The position numbers and the translations under genes are program-made. From Streptomyces rubiginosohelvolus (lineage in GTDB: Bacteria; Actinomycetota; Actinomycetes; Streptomycetales; Streptomycetaceae), in the NCBI RefSeq assembly GCF_014649875.1, contig NZ_BMTW01000010.1, forward strand, positions 197,031 to 254,889: a stretch of 57,859 nt of DNA, in the 5' to 3' direction. Under the pieces are notes generated by a model. That model was not told the origin of the DNA. It searched no databases and worked only from the letters and a program-made list of their open reading frames with translations. Of the stretch, positions 28,033-37,091 are shown in pieces; the stretch's first letter is position 1, and every line of letters begins with the position of its first letter.

Positions 28033-31000
28033 ATGGAGAGAACCGCGCCCGCCGTGGCCGCGCAGGACGTGTTGGCGGAGTTGCGCAGTTCGGGGCAGCG
28101 GCTGGCTGCTGCCCTGCGCGCGTCGGCTGTCGCAGTCGAGGCCGGGACCATGCCGGTGGCCGGCGCCGCCGACGAGCTGATCCGGTGGACGGACGACCGG
28201 GCCAGGGCCGCCGAGACTCTGGGCGCGGAGGGCTGTCCGTGGCCCGCGGACGCCGGGTACGAGGTGGCCGAGTCCGCACTCGCCCGCGTGCACAGCGCTC
28301 GGCAGGAGCAGGCCGAGGCGCTCCGGTGCAAGGCGGCCACGTACACCCAGCTCCTGGAGATGGCCGACGACGGGGAGGAGGCCGACGACCTGCGGCGCCA
28401 TCTCCTGCGCATCCAGAAGCAGTTGGAGCAGTACGGCGATGTGGTCGGCACTGTTCTCCCGGAGGCCTCCGGCACAGCCGCGAGGCCGTCGGGCACCGGT
28501 GCGGGAGCGGGGGCGGAGGCCGCCGGAGAGGCTGGCATCGACGAGGGCGGAGGGACCGGAAAAGGGGAGGCCGGACCGTCTGAGGCGGCTCCCGTTCCAC
28601 CCGAACAGGCGCAGCCTGCCAGGCCCGTCACTTACGCTGCTGCCTCAGCCGAGGAGCTTCCGGCCCCGCGGCGGCGTCCGGACCCCGTACCAGAGCAGCC
28701 GGAGCCCGTGCTCCGCGAGGCGCCCGAACAGGCGCCGGAGGCCGAGCCGGTCGCACCTTCCGCCGAGGCCGAGCCGGTCGCGGCCGATTCCGCCGCCGAA
28801 ATGGTCGCCGAGAGCCCGGCGGGGCTCCAGTCGCGGCAGCCCGCCCCGCCGAGTGAAGAGTCGTGGCCCGAAGGTGTGGACCGCCCCGACTGGGACCCGC
28901 GGGCGCCCTGGGACACGGGAACGGTCTCGCCCGTGGTGCGCCTGCTCGCGGAGGGCCGGGTCGCCGAGGCGTACTGGATGACCGTCGCCTCCGACGAGAG
29001 CCCTGTACGCGCCAGGGCCCTCGCCTTCGCCACCGCCGCCTTCGGCTGTGTGTCCGACGCCGAGGCCACTCCCGTACAGATCGCCCACGAGTTCGAGCCC
29101 GCCCTGGCGACGGAGGACCGCGAAGCGCACCTCGTCGCGCTGGCCGCCGCGCTACGGACCGGCGTCACCACCCGCTGGCCGCACGTCCTCATCAGCGGGT
29201 TCGTCTCACCGGCCGGTCTCTCCGGCCCCTGGCAGCACCTGCTCAACGTCATGGTCTCCGCCGTCCGCGACGGGAGGGTCTTCGAGCCGGGCATGCTGCA
29301 GACCGACGAAGGCGGACTGGAGGCCAACGCCCGCGACGAGATCGGCTGCACCGCCCGCAGGCTGCTCGACGACCTCCCGCGCCGCAAGATGAAGTACCAG
29401 CGCGCCTCCCAGGTCCTCCAGCACCTGGTCGGCCCGTCCGGGCGGCTCCGTCAGGCGCTGAACCGGGTCATCGAATGGGCCGAGGGTAACCAGGGTGCCG
29501 AGGCGGGCGGATTCCGCGTCCTCGGCGAGGAACTGTGGCGCCCCGAGGACATCGACCGCCTCATCCAGGACACCGACGCGCTGTTCCGTACCTCCAAGCA
29601 GGCGAAGGAACCGATAACCGCAGGTGCACTGCGACAGCTCCACACCGCGTGCCGCTCCGTCGGAGAGGTCATGATGCGGGCCGAAGCCGCGGCCGTCGCG
29701 ACCCGTCCCCAGCCCGGGGCCAACGAGCGGGGCATTCCCGAACTGGTCTCGGTGGTCCGCGACCTGGCGGATCACCCCGAGCCGACCGGTGTGGGCGGTG
29801 CCGCGCTCGGGCTGCTGCGCAGGTGGCTCGCCGGTGAACCCGTGCCGCTGACGGAGAGCGCCGAGCGCATCCGGGAGAACGGCGGCCCGGTCCCGCCCGC
29901 CGACTGCCTGCTGGGCCTGCCGGACCTGCCCCGAGGGCCTGACGGCGAACCTCGGCTCGGCGACCCGCGGACGGCCCTGCGGATGGCGGCCCTCCTGGCC
30001 CCCGGGGACGCGGAGTCGGCACTCGACCGTTATCTGGAGAACGGCGATCTTCACCTCGCCCGCGCGCTCATCACGGCCGCCGAACGCGAGCCAGCTGCCT
30101 TCGGCGCCGGTCCGGAGTGGGCCGACGCCGCACAGCAGCGCCTGGCTCAGGGGCACGAGGACTGGCGCCGGGAGGTCGGCTCACGCCACCGCGCCGCCGC
30201 CGGACTGCTGGCCCAGATGCGGACGCTCAACCAGCTCGCACCCGACCGGGAACGCGAGTTCGCCGGCCAACTGCAGGAGTTCGCGGACGGGGAGGAGTCG
30301 GGGCGCTACCGCTTCGCCCTCGACTCGCTGCACGCCCTGGAGGCGGAACTGTCCTCCCTGGTCCACGAGGCCACCCGCGCCCTCCGCCAGGACCTGGCCC
30401 AGCTCCGCCGGGACCCGGACCATCCGATGGACCCGGTCGACCACGAGCGCATCGCGCGCCTCATCGACGAGGGGGACACGGTCACTGCCCAGGAGTTCCT
30501 CGCGCTCGCGTCGAGCCACCAGCCCCTGCCCGAACGCATCGCGGACGAAGGTGATGAGCTGGCGGGCTTCCTCGCCGGCGTCGTCGCCCCCGACGCGCCC
30601 CGCGCCGGAGGAGAGGGCGTCGAAGCGCACTGGTGGGCCGACCGGTACAGCGACCCCAGCGCCTCTCTCACCCAGGCGGCCCGCGCGGGCCTCGACTCTT
30701 GGCGGTCCCTGTGCACCAAGCAGGGTCGCAGCAGCGAGTGGCAGCAGCACCTGCCCCGGGTGCTGAGACTGCTGGGCCTCGAACTCTCAGGGAGCCAGCT
30801 CCACACCGACCGTGCCGCCCTCGGCCAGGGAATGCGCCGCTTCAAGGTGCGGGCGAACGTCGCCGAACGGGTCGGCTACGTCGCGGCCCTAGGTTCACGC
30901 GCCACGTCGTACACGGTCCTGCTCGTCTGGGAGGAGCAGCCCGCCGACGGGCCGCTCGCTCACCTGGAGGACGCCGACGTGGGTGCCAACATCGTCCTCT

Positions 31001-33300
31001 ATCTGCACCCTCTCGGCTCCGAGGGGCGGCGCAGCCTCGCGGAGTCGGCCCGCTCCTTCGCGCAGCAGGCCCTCGTCGTCGACTCCGCCGTCATGGGCTG
31101 GATGGCCGCGCGCGCCCCCGGGGCCTTCCGGTCGCTCCAGCGCGTGACCCTGCCCTGGGCGGCGTACAACCCTTACACCCCCTTCGTCGCCGGACTCGTG
31201 CCGCCCGAGGTCTTCTACGGGCGCGACGACGAGATGCGCGAAGTCATGGGGCGCGAGGGCGGGATGTTCCTCTACGGAGGCCGGCAGCTCGGCAAGTCCG
31301 CCCTGCTGCGCCGGGTCGCGGAGATATTCCCCAGCCGCTCCGACACGCACGTCGCGGTCTACCTGGACCTGCTCAAGGCCGAGATCGGCCACGCCGAGGC
31401 GCCGGAGCGCATCTGGAGCAGGCTGGTGGAGGACCTCAAGCGCAAGGGGGTCTTCAACAACAAGATGTCCGAACAGGCCAGCCCCGAAGTCGTGGTGAAG
31501 AACCTCCGGGCCTGGCTCGACGAGGACGACACCCGCCGCGTGCTGGTCCTCGCGGACGAGGCGGACGCCTTCCTTAACACCGACTCCCGTCGCGCCTTCC
31601 GGGTCGGCAGCGAGTCGACCTTCCCGAACGTCATGCTGTTCCAGCGGCTCATGGAGCAGACAGAACGCCGCTTCAAGATCGTTTTCGCCGGTCTGCACCA
31701 GGTGCAGCGGTTCGGCCACCTCTCCAACGTCTCCACCGTGCACGGCGGTCCCGACGTGCTGGTCGGCCCGCTGGGCCAGCAGGCCGCCATCCGTCTGGTC
31801 ACCGAGCCGATGGCCGCCCTCGGCCACTCCTTCGAGCGGGCCGAGCTGGTGTGGCGGATCCTCGCCATCACCAACTACCAGGCCAACCTGGTGCAGATCT
31901 TCTGCCGCGAGCTGGTGCGCACCCTGCACTCCCGCCCCTACGCGTTCTCCGACGGGCCGGTGCGTATCAGCGAGGACGACGTGCAGAAGGTCGCCGCTTC
32001 GGAGACCGTGCGACGGCAGATCGCCGAGCGGCTCCGTTTCACGATCAACCTGGAGGACCGCTACCGGGTCCTCGCCCTCGTCATCGCGTTGCGCAGCCTC
32101 AAGGACGGCTATCGGGGCGACTACACCGCGAGCGCCCTGCTGCAGGAGGCGCGGGAAGCGTGGCCGCAGGGCTTCGAGATGCTGAGCGCCAAGCAGGCCC
32201 AGATTTTCCTGACCGAGATGGTCGGCCTCGGCCTGCTCATCCAGCTCGGTGACCGGTCCCGGTTCGCGGTCCGCAGCCCCAACGTCGTGAACATGCTCGG
32301 CACCCGTGAGGAGCTCGAACTCGAGCTGAAGGAGACCGAATTCGGTCTGCCCTACGACTACAACCCGAGGGCCGCGCGACGGATCCTGGGCCGGGACCGG
32401 CACAGCGTTCAGCGCTACAGTCCGCTTACCGAGGAGCAGTTGCACGACACCGCCCAGCCGGGCGTGAGCGTCATCGGCACGACCGAGCTCTTCCGACCAG
32501 AGCTGGTGCGGCAGGCGGTGGTCGCCTTCGCCGAGAACCGGGGCGTGGAGGTGCTCAAGCACGAGCGCGGTGGAGACCTGCCGGCGCTGGTCAAGCAGCG
32601 CCGGCGCAAGGCGCACCTCCTCATCGCCGATCTCCGCGGAAGCAGCGCGGGAGAGCTGCGCACAGCGGTACAAGTGTTGCTCAACCACGCCGGTCCGGCC
32701 TCCGACGACCTGGTCAGGCAGGTCGCGGGCCGCACTAGCAGCACCGCGAACCGTTCCGCCGTCGTGGTGGCCGACGCGGCTGCGGTCGCCGAAATGGAGG
32801 CGGCCCCCGGGGAGGAGCTCTCGGTCCGGCATCTGCGGCCGGAACGCTGGACGGCCGACGCGCTGCGCGCGTGGTCCGAGTGCCCGTTCGTCTCCCGCGA
32901 GGACCGGAGCCGACTGGTCGCGGCAACCGGAGGATGGCCGCACTGGATGGAGGCGGCGGTGACGGACGTTTCGGTACACGGCTCCACTCTCGTGCAGGCC
33001 GTCGAGCGCATCCGGGCCGTCATCGACCGGCCGACCAACGCGGATCTACACCTGCGCCAGGCCGGTCTGGACACCGGAGACCTGGACCTGCTCACCGCCT
33101 GGACCAACTACGTCGAGGAAGGGCAGGGCGCGCCGCTCGACGATATCCAGGCCGCGGTCGAGCTGACCGAACCGGAGACCGACGAGTGGCTGACCCGGCT
33201 GGAGCGGCTCGGCCTCCTTGACACCACCGACCAGGGCTTCGCCGTGGAACCGGTGACCTACCGCGCGGTGCGCGCGAGGGCCGCCGCCGGGGAGAGGTGA
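28033..33300 (+). CDS. Large STAND/AAA-type ATPase, first gene of putative conflict system
   Basis: 1755 aa. Domains read from sequence: an N-terminal helical, coiled-coil-like region (1-140); a Pro/Ala/Glu-rich linker (~150-300); an all-helical repeat region (~300-860); an alpha/beta domain (~870-1045). An NTPase then opens with NPYTPFVAG and GRDDE (1063-1067), with Walker A GGRQLGKS (1082-1089), Walker B LADEAD (D1175, E1176), AGLHQ (1219-1223) and a TNYQANLVQIF helix (~1280). A winged-helix segment spans ~1370-1470. A second NTPase-like module (~1477-1645) lacks Walker A but keeps TGGWP (1632-1636). A C-terminal winged helix ends the protein. It resembles STAND sensors. The biological role is inferred only. 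The next gene starts one base after its stop. Confidence 0.8.
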   Translation: MERTAPAVAAQDVLAELRSSGQRLAAALRASAVAVEAGTMPVAGAADELIRWTDDRARAAETLGAEGCPWPADAGYEVAESALARVHSARQEQAEALRCKAATYTQLLEMADDGEEADDLRRHLLRIQKQLEQYGDVVGTVLPEASGTAARPSGTGAGAGAEAAGEAGIDEGGGTGKGEAGPSEAAPVPPEQAQPARPVTYAAASAEELPAPRRRPDPVPEQPEPVLREAPEQAPEAEPVAPSAEAEPVAADSAAEMVAESPAGLQSRQPAPPSEESWPEGVDRPDWDPRAPWDTGTVSPVVRLLAEGRVAEAYWMTVASDESPVRARALAFATAAFGCVSDAEATPVQIAHEFEPALATEDREAHLVALAAALRTGVTTRWPHVLISGFVSPAGLSGPWQHLLNVMVSAVRDGRVFEPGMLQTDEGGLEANARDEIGCTARRLLDDLPRRKMKYQRASQVLQHLVGPSGRLRQALNRVIEWAEGNQGAEAGGFRVLGEELWRPEDIDRLIQDTDALFRTSKQAKEPITAGALRQLHTACRSVGEVMMRAEAAAVATRPQPGANERGIPELVSVVRDLADHPEPTGVGGAALGLLRRWLAGEPVPLTESAERIRENGGPVPPADCLLGLPDLPRGPDGEPRLGDPRTALRMAALLAPGDAESALDRYLENGDLHLARALITAAEREPAAFGAGPEWADAAQQRLAQGHEDWRREVGSRHRAAAGLLAQMRTLNQLAPDREREFAGQLQEFADGEESGRYRFALDSLHALEAELSSLVHEATRALRQDLAQLRRDPDHPMDPVDHERIARLIDEGDTVTAQEFLALASSHQPLPERIADEGDELAGFLAGVVAPDAPRAGGEGVEAHWWADRYSDPSASLTQAARAGLDSWRSLCTKQGRSSEWQQHLPRVLRLLGLELSGSQLHTDRAALGQGMRRFKVRANVAERVGYVAALGSRATSYTVLLVWEEQPADGPLAHLEDADVGANIVLYLHPLGSEGRRSLAESARSFAQQALVVDSAVMGWMAARAPGAFRSLQRVTLPWAAYNPYTPFVAGLVPPEVFYGRDDEMREVMGREGGMFLYGGRQLGKSALLRRVAEIFPSRSDTHVAVYLDLLKAEIGHAEAPERIWSRLVEDLKRKGVFNNKMSEQASPEVVVKNLRAWLDEDDTRRVLVLADEADAFLNTDSRRAFRVGSESTFPNVMLFQRLMEQTERRFKIVFAGLHQVQRFGHLSNVSTVHGGPDVLVGPLGQQAAIRLVTEPMAALGHSFERAELVWRILAITNYQANLVQIFCRELVRTLHSRPYAFSDGPVRISEDDVQKVAASETVRRQIAERLRFTINLEDRYRVLALVIALRSLKDGYRGDYTASALLQEAREAWPQGFEMLSAKQAQIFLTEMVGLGLLIQLGDRSRFAVRSPNVVNMLGTREELELELKETEFGLPYDYNPRAARRILGRDRHSVQRYSPLTEEQLHDTAQPGVSVIGTTELFRPELVRQAVVAFAENRGVEVLKHERGGDLPALVKQRRRKAHLLIADLRGSSAGELRTAVQVLLNHAGPASDDLVRQVAGRTSSTANRSAVVVADAAAVAEMEAAPGEELSVRHLRPERWTADALRAWSECPFVSREDRSRLVAATGGWPHWMEAAVTDVSVHGSTLVQAVERIRAVIDRPTNADLHLRQAGLDTGDLDLLTAWTNYVEEGQGAPLDDIQAAVELTEPETDEWLTRLERLGLLDTTDQGFAVEPVTYRAVRARAAAGER

Positions 33301-33301
33301 G

Positions 33302-34819
33302 ATGTCGGAGGCACCGGCCGGGCTGCCGGTCCTGGCTGATCTTCCGGGCGCCCGCGCACAACTGCGCGGGCTGACGGAGGACCTGCGCGCGGGCCTGAAC
33401 AGCATCTGGCTGCTGCCCGACCGGCTGGTGGCCAACGGGCAGGCCGAGGAACTGTATCTGCGGGCCCTGTCCGGCGCGCGGCCGTACATCGACGTGCCCT
33501 CGACCTTGGCGGCCGACGCCGAACTCCTACTGTCCGCACGGCAGACCGAGAGCCGTCCGGCGCGGGTCGCCGGGTACGGGGCCGACGCCGATCAGCTCCC
33601 CTACCTCGACCAGTACGACGATGGATTCGATCTCGGCTGGGAAACGGACGGGTACGTCCCGGTGATCCCCGCGCCCAGGGCGGAGAGCACCCGTGCGGCT
33701 GTATCGCAGGACGATCTGACGCTGCGGGTCGCCAAGGAACTCTCGGTCCAGGTCGACGACGTCATCGCGTGGCTCGTGGCGCCGGGCAGCGACGGGCCGC
33801 CACCCGTGATCGGGATACGCGCCTGGGCGGAACCGGACGGCGGGCCGGTGCGCGGAGCGGCCGTCGAGCGGCTGTACCGCTCGCTGTCCGCGGCGGTCAA
33901 GGCGGCCGGCCTGCCACCGGGGGAGCGGCCGAGGCTGCTGGTCGCCGCCCGGCTGCGCGACCTGCCGACGGGGCTGCCGGACGCGCTGCACCTCGACTCG
34001 GCGGCCACGACCGTGCACTGGTGGTGGGGCGCGCTGGGGCGGCTGGACGTCTCGACCGCCGTCGCGTCGTGCCTGACCGCCGCCCGGACCGCGGGGCGGG
34101 ACGGGGACTCGCTGGGAGACCGCGTACTACGCCAGCTCACGGCGGAGACGGTCATCGAGGTCTGCGGTCCGGATCTGGAGCTGGCACGGCGGCTAGCCCT
34201 CGACTGGGACGGCAGGCAGCGCACGCTCGACGCCGCACTCCGGCGATGCCTCGCCGCCGGTACGCCGGTGACCGGCGGCTCCCCGGAGGCGCCCACGCGG
34301 ATGGGTGCCCGGCACCGCCCGGGAGTCGACGTGCGTGAGGCGTGGTCGGGCGGTGCCATTGCGGCGTGGGAGGGGCGGCTGCGCACGCACCCGGGCACCT
34401 GGTACCCCGTCGGCCCGGCCGCCGAACTGACGGGGGACGCCCGGGCGCGGCTGGCCGCCCTGATCGCTCAGGCCCAGCAGCGGGTGGTGCTGCCGTGGAT
34501 CGAGGAGGCCCGGCAGCGGCTGGCCGCGCGCTCCCTGCACCATCTGAACCGTCCCGTCGAGAGCGTCGTTGAGGACTACATCGAGCGCCCCGCCCTTCAC
34601 CTGCGCACCCGGCCCGAGCGCGCGTTCCTCGAAATCCAGGTGGGGGAGCTGCTGCACGCCCACCGGCAGGGCGCGGTGGCGCTGCCCGGACACGAGGCGC
34701 AGTTGCTTAGGCTCCTGGTCAAGGTGCGCAACATCCTGTCCCACCGGTCCGTGCTGCACGACGCCACCGTGAGGGAGTTCGGCGACGAGCTGTCCCGGTC
34801 GGACCTGCGGACACCCTGA
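33302..34819 (+). CDS. HEPN-motif protein, putative effector coupled to STAND ATPase
   Basis: 505 aa. ATG lies one base past the ATPase stop and its ribosome site GGAGAGG is inside that gene's end, so translation is coupled. The middle (~140-330) is alpha/beta and unrecognised, with many Trp/Arg. The C-terminal ~115 residues are helical and contain RNILSH (R476, N477, H481), the R-N-x3-H signature of HEPN ribonuclease domains, preceded by LLRLLVKV. HEPN proteins often cleave RNA in antiphage or toxin systems. I infer an RNase effector switched on by the ATPase. A non-catalytic HEPN role is possible. Confidence 0.7.
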   Translation: MSEAPAGLPVLADLPGARAQLRGLTEDLRAGLNSIWLLPDRLVANGQAEELYLRALSGARPYIDVPSTLAADAELLLSARQTESRPARVAGYGADADQLPYLDQYDDGFDLGWETDGYVPVIPAPRAESTRAAVSQDDLTLRVAKELSVQVDDVIAWLVAPGSDGPPPVIGIRAWAEPDGGPVRGAAVERLYRSLSAAVKAAGLPPGERPRLLVAARLRDLPTGLPDALHLDSAATTVHWWWGALGRLDVSTAVASCLTAARTAGRDGDSLGDRVLRQLTAETVIEVCGPDLELARRLALDWDGRQRTLDAALRRCLAAGTPVTGGSPEAPTRMGARHRPGVDVREAWSGGAIAAWEGRLRTHPGTWYPVGPAAELTGDARARLAALIAQAQQRVVLPWIEEARQRLAARSLHHLNRPVESVVEDYIERPALHLRTRPERAFLEIQVGELLHAHRQGAVALPGHEAQLLRLLVKVRNILSHRSVLHDATVREFGDELSRSDLRTP

Positions 34820-35026
34820 TACGGGCGGATCCGGGCGTTCCGGTATGCCCCGGGCCCGCCGGGTACGTGGAACACACGTGGTGACGCGGACTGTAGGAAC
34901 CCCACAGCCCCCCGGACAAGCCACTGTCAGGGCCCGATTCCCCGATCGGAGCACGGTACCGATAGGTTTTCGACGTACCCGACCGCCCGGGAACACGCAC
35001 CAGACCGCCAAGGAAAGGGTGATCCG

Positions 35027-35746
35027 TTGAGCCGCTCGGTTCTCGTCACCGGAGGAAACCGGGGCATCGGCCTCGCCATCGCCCGCGCCTTCGCCGACAA
35101 CGGCGACCAGGTCGCGATCACCTACCGCTCCGGCGAGCCCCCTCAGGCCCTCACCGAAGCCGGTGTCCTCGCGGTCCGCTGCGACATCACCGACACCGAG
35201 CAGGTGGAGCAGGCCTACAAGGAGATCGAGGACAAGCACGGTCCCGTGGAGGTGCTCGTCGCCAACGCGGGCATCACCAAGGACCAGTTGCTGATGCGGA
35301 TGTCGGAGGAGGACTTCACCTCCGTCCTCGACACCAACCTCACCGGCACCTTCCGGGTCGTCAAGCGCGCCAACCGCGGCATGCTGCGCGCCAAGAAGGG
35401 CCGGGTCGTCCTGATCTCCTCCGTCGTCGGCCTCCTCGGCTCGGCCGGTCAGGCCAACTACGCCGCCTCCAAGGCCGGGCTGGTCGGCTTCGCCCGGTCG
35501 CTGGCCCGTGAACTCGGTTCGCGGAACATCACCTTCAACGTCGTCGCCCCCGGTTTTGTCGACACCGACATGACCCAGGCGCTCACCGAGGAGCAGCGCA
35601 AGGGCATCGTGGCCCAGGTGCCGCTCGGCCGCTACGCGCGGCCCGAGGAGATCGCCGCCGCCGTGCGCTTCCTCGCCTCCGACGACGCGTCGTACATCAC
35701 TGGAGCCGTCATTCCCGTTGACGGCGGATTGGGCATGGGTCACTGA
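35027..35746 (+). CDS. fabG: 3-oxoacyl-ACP reductase FabG (fatty acid synthase II)
   Basis: 239 aa starting at TTG 35027. AGGAAAGG lies eight bases upstream and no better start is in frame. NADP site TGGNRGIGLA, NAG in VLVANAGITKD, catalytic Ser in SSVVGLLG, and YAASK (Y and K). The ending is AVIPVDGGLGMGH. It reduces 3-oxoacyl-ACP in fatty acid elongation. Only five bases separate it from fabI, so the two reductive steps of FAS II are co-expressed. Confidence 0.95.
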   Translation: MSRSVLVTGGNRGIGLAIARAFADNGDQVAITYRSGEPPQALTEAGVLAVRCDITDTEQVEQAYKEIEDKHGPVEVLVANAGITKDQLLMRMSEEDFTSVLDTNLTGTFRVVKRANRGMLRAKKGRVVLISSVVGLLGSAGQANYAASKAGLVGFARSLARELGSRNITFNVVAPGFVDTDMTQALTEEQRKGIVAQVPLGRYARPEEIAAAVRFLASDDASYITGAVIPVDGGLGMGH

Positions 35747-35751
35747 TCACC

Positions 35752-36519
35752 ATGAGCGGAATTCTCGACGGCAAGCGCATCCTCATCACCGGGGTGCTGA
35801 TGGAGTCGTCCATCGCGTTCCACGCCGCGAAGGTGGCCCAGGAGCAGGGTGCCGAGGTCATCCTGACGGCCTTCCCGCGTCCCACCCTGACCGAGCGCAT
35901 CGCCAAGAAGCTGCCGAAGCCGGCCAAGGTCATCGAGCTGGACGTGACCAACCAGGAGCACCTGGACCGGCTGGCGGGCCTGGTCCGCGAGGAGCTCGGC
36001 TCTCTCGACGGTGTCGTCCACTCCATCGGCTTCGCGCCGCAGGACGCGCTCGGCGGCAACTTCCTCAACACCCCGTTCGAGTCCGTCGCCACCGCGATGC
36101 ACGTCTCGGCGTTCTCGCTGAAGTCGCTGGCCATGGCCTGCAAGCCGCTGATGAGCGAGGGCGGCTCGATCGTCGGCCTCACCTTCGACGCCCAGTACGC
36201 CTGGCCGCAGTACGACTGGATGGGCCCGGCCAAGGCCGCGCTGGAGGCCACCTCCCGCTACCTCGCCCGTGACCTGGGCAAGGACGGGCTGCGCTGCAAC
36301 CTGATCTCCGCCGGGCCGATCGGCTCCATGGCCGCCAAGTCCATCCCGGGCTTCTCGGAGCTGGCCGACGTCTGGAACCACCGCGCTCCGCTGGCCTGGG
36401 ACATGTCCGACCCGGAGCCGGCCGGCCGCGGCATCGTCGCCCTGCTCTCCGACTTCTTCCCGCGCACCACGGGCGAGATCATCCACGTCGACAGCGGCGT
36501 GCACATGATGGGCGCCTGA
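35752..36519 (+). CDS. fabI: Enoyl-ACP reductase [NADH] FabI/InhA
   Basis: 255 aa. The InhA-type nucleotide site ITGVLMESSIAFHAAK differs from classical SDRs. The FabI catalytic tyrosine/lysine region is YDWMGPAKAALEA, and the substrate loop is GPIGSMAAKSIPGFSE. It catalyses the last reduction of each FAS II cycle and is the target class of isoniazid and triclosan. Second gene of the fabG-fabI operon. Confidence 0.95.
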   Translation: MSGILDGKRILITGVLMESSIAFHAAKVAQEQGAEVILTAFPRPTLTERIAKKLPKPAKVIELDVTNQEHLDRLAGLVREELGSLDGVVHSIGFAPQDALGGNFLNTPFESVATAMHVSAFSLKSLAMACKPLMSEGGSIVGLTFDAQYAWPQYDWMGPAKAALEATSRYLARDLGKDGLRCNLISAGPIGSMAAKSIPGFSELADVWNHRAPLAWDMSDPEPAGRGIVALLSDFFPRTTGEIIHVDSGVHMMGA

Positions 36520-36539
36520 CCGCGCACTGCCCCAGCTGA

Positions 36540-36599
36540 ACGGCCCCCGGCCGCGTCACCCCTCCCGCACACGGAGACGGTGGCACGACCGGGGGCCGT
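36540..36599 (+). terminator. Inverted repeat after fabI
   Basis: An 11-bp perfect stem ACGGCCCCCGG (36540-36550) / CCGGGGGCCGT (36589-36599) with a 38-base loop containing smaller pairings. Probable terminator. Confidence 0.5.
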
Positions 36600-36694
36600 C
36601 GCCGTGCGTGGTCGCTCGGGTCGAAAAGTCCGCCGATCCACCGCAGAATGTGGAGGAACCGGACTTCTGGTCAGGCTGCGGGAGGGAGACTGCT

Positions 36695-37066
36695 GTGCGC
36701 CCCACGCGCCGACGAACCCGTCTCCTCCTGGCCGCCTCGGTGGCCGCCGCGGCTCTCGCCGTACCCCTGGGAGTGCACGCCGCCAGGGGAGCCGACTCCG
36801 GTACGGAAGTGGCGCCCCCGAAGCCCGAACCGGCCGGCTCCGAGTGCCGTACGTCCGTCGAGGGCTCCCGGGTCGTCGCGTACTGCCACAACCCCTACCC
36901 CTCCACCGACCTCGTCCGGCTGCACACCGAGTGCGACCGCTGGTGGGACGTCGACGCGGACGGCGCGGCGGTCGCGGTGGAGCCCGGCCGGACCGTACGG
37001 CTGGAGGACCGCTGCTGGAAAGAGGTTGCCACCGCCTGGGTCAGCCACCGCCCCGCCCCGCTGTGA
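36695..37066 (+). CDS. Small secreted protein of unknown function
   Basis: 123 aa from GTG 36695, seven bases after GGGAGGGAG. A signal peptide runs to ~residue 28 (RPTRRRTRLLLAASVAAAAL core, Ala cleavage region). The mature part has four cysteines (ECRTS, YCHN, ECDRW, RCWK), likely two disulphides, and a Trp-rich middle. I do not recognise the family. Convergent with the GntR regulator gene. Confidence 0.75.
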   Translation: MRPTRRRTRLLLAASVAAAALAVPLGVHAARGADSGTEVAPPKPEPAGSECRTSVEGSRVVAYCHNPYPSTDLVRLHTECDRWWDVDADGAAVAVEPGRTVRLEDRCWKEVATAWVSHRPAPL

Positions 37067-37091
37067 GCGAGCCTCCGGGCCGCGCCCGGTG

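Noticed and set aside
28033..34819. Prophage or transposon boundary around the STAND/HEPN pair
   Set aside because: No integrase, transposase, tRNA or terminal repeats found within or at either side.
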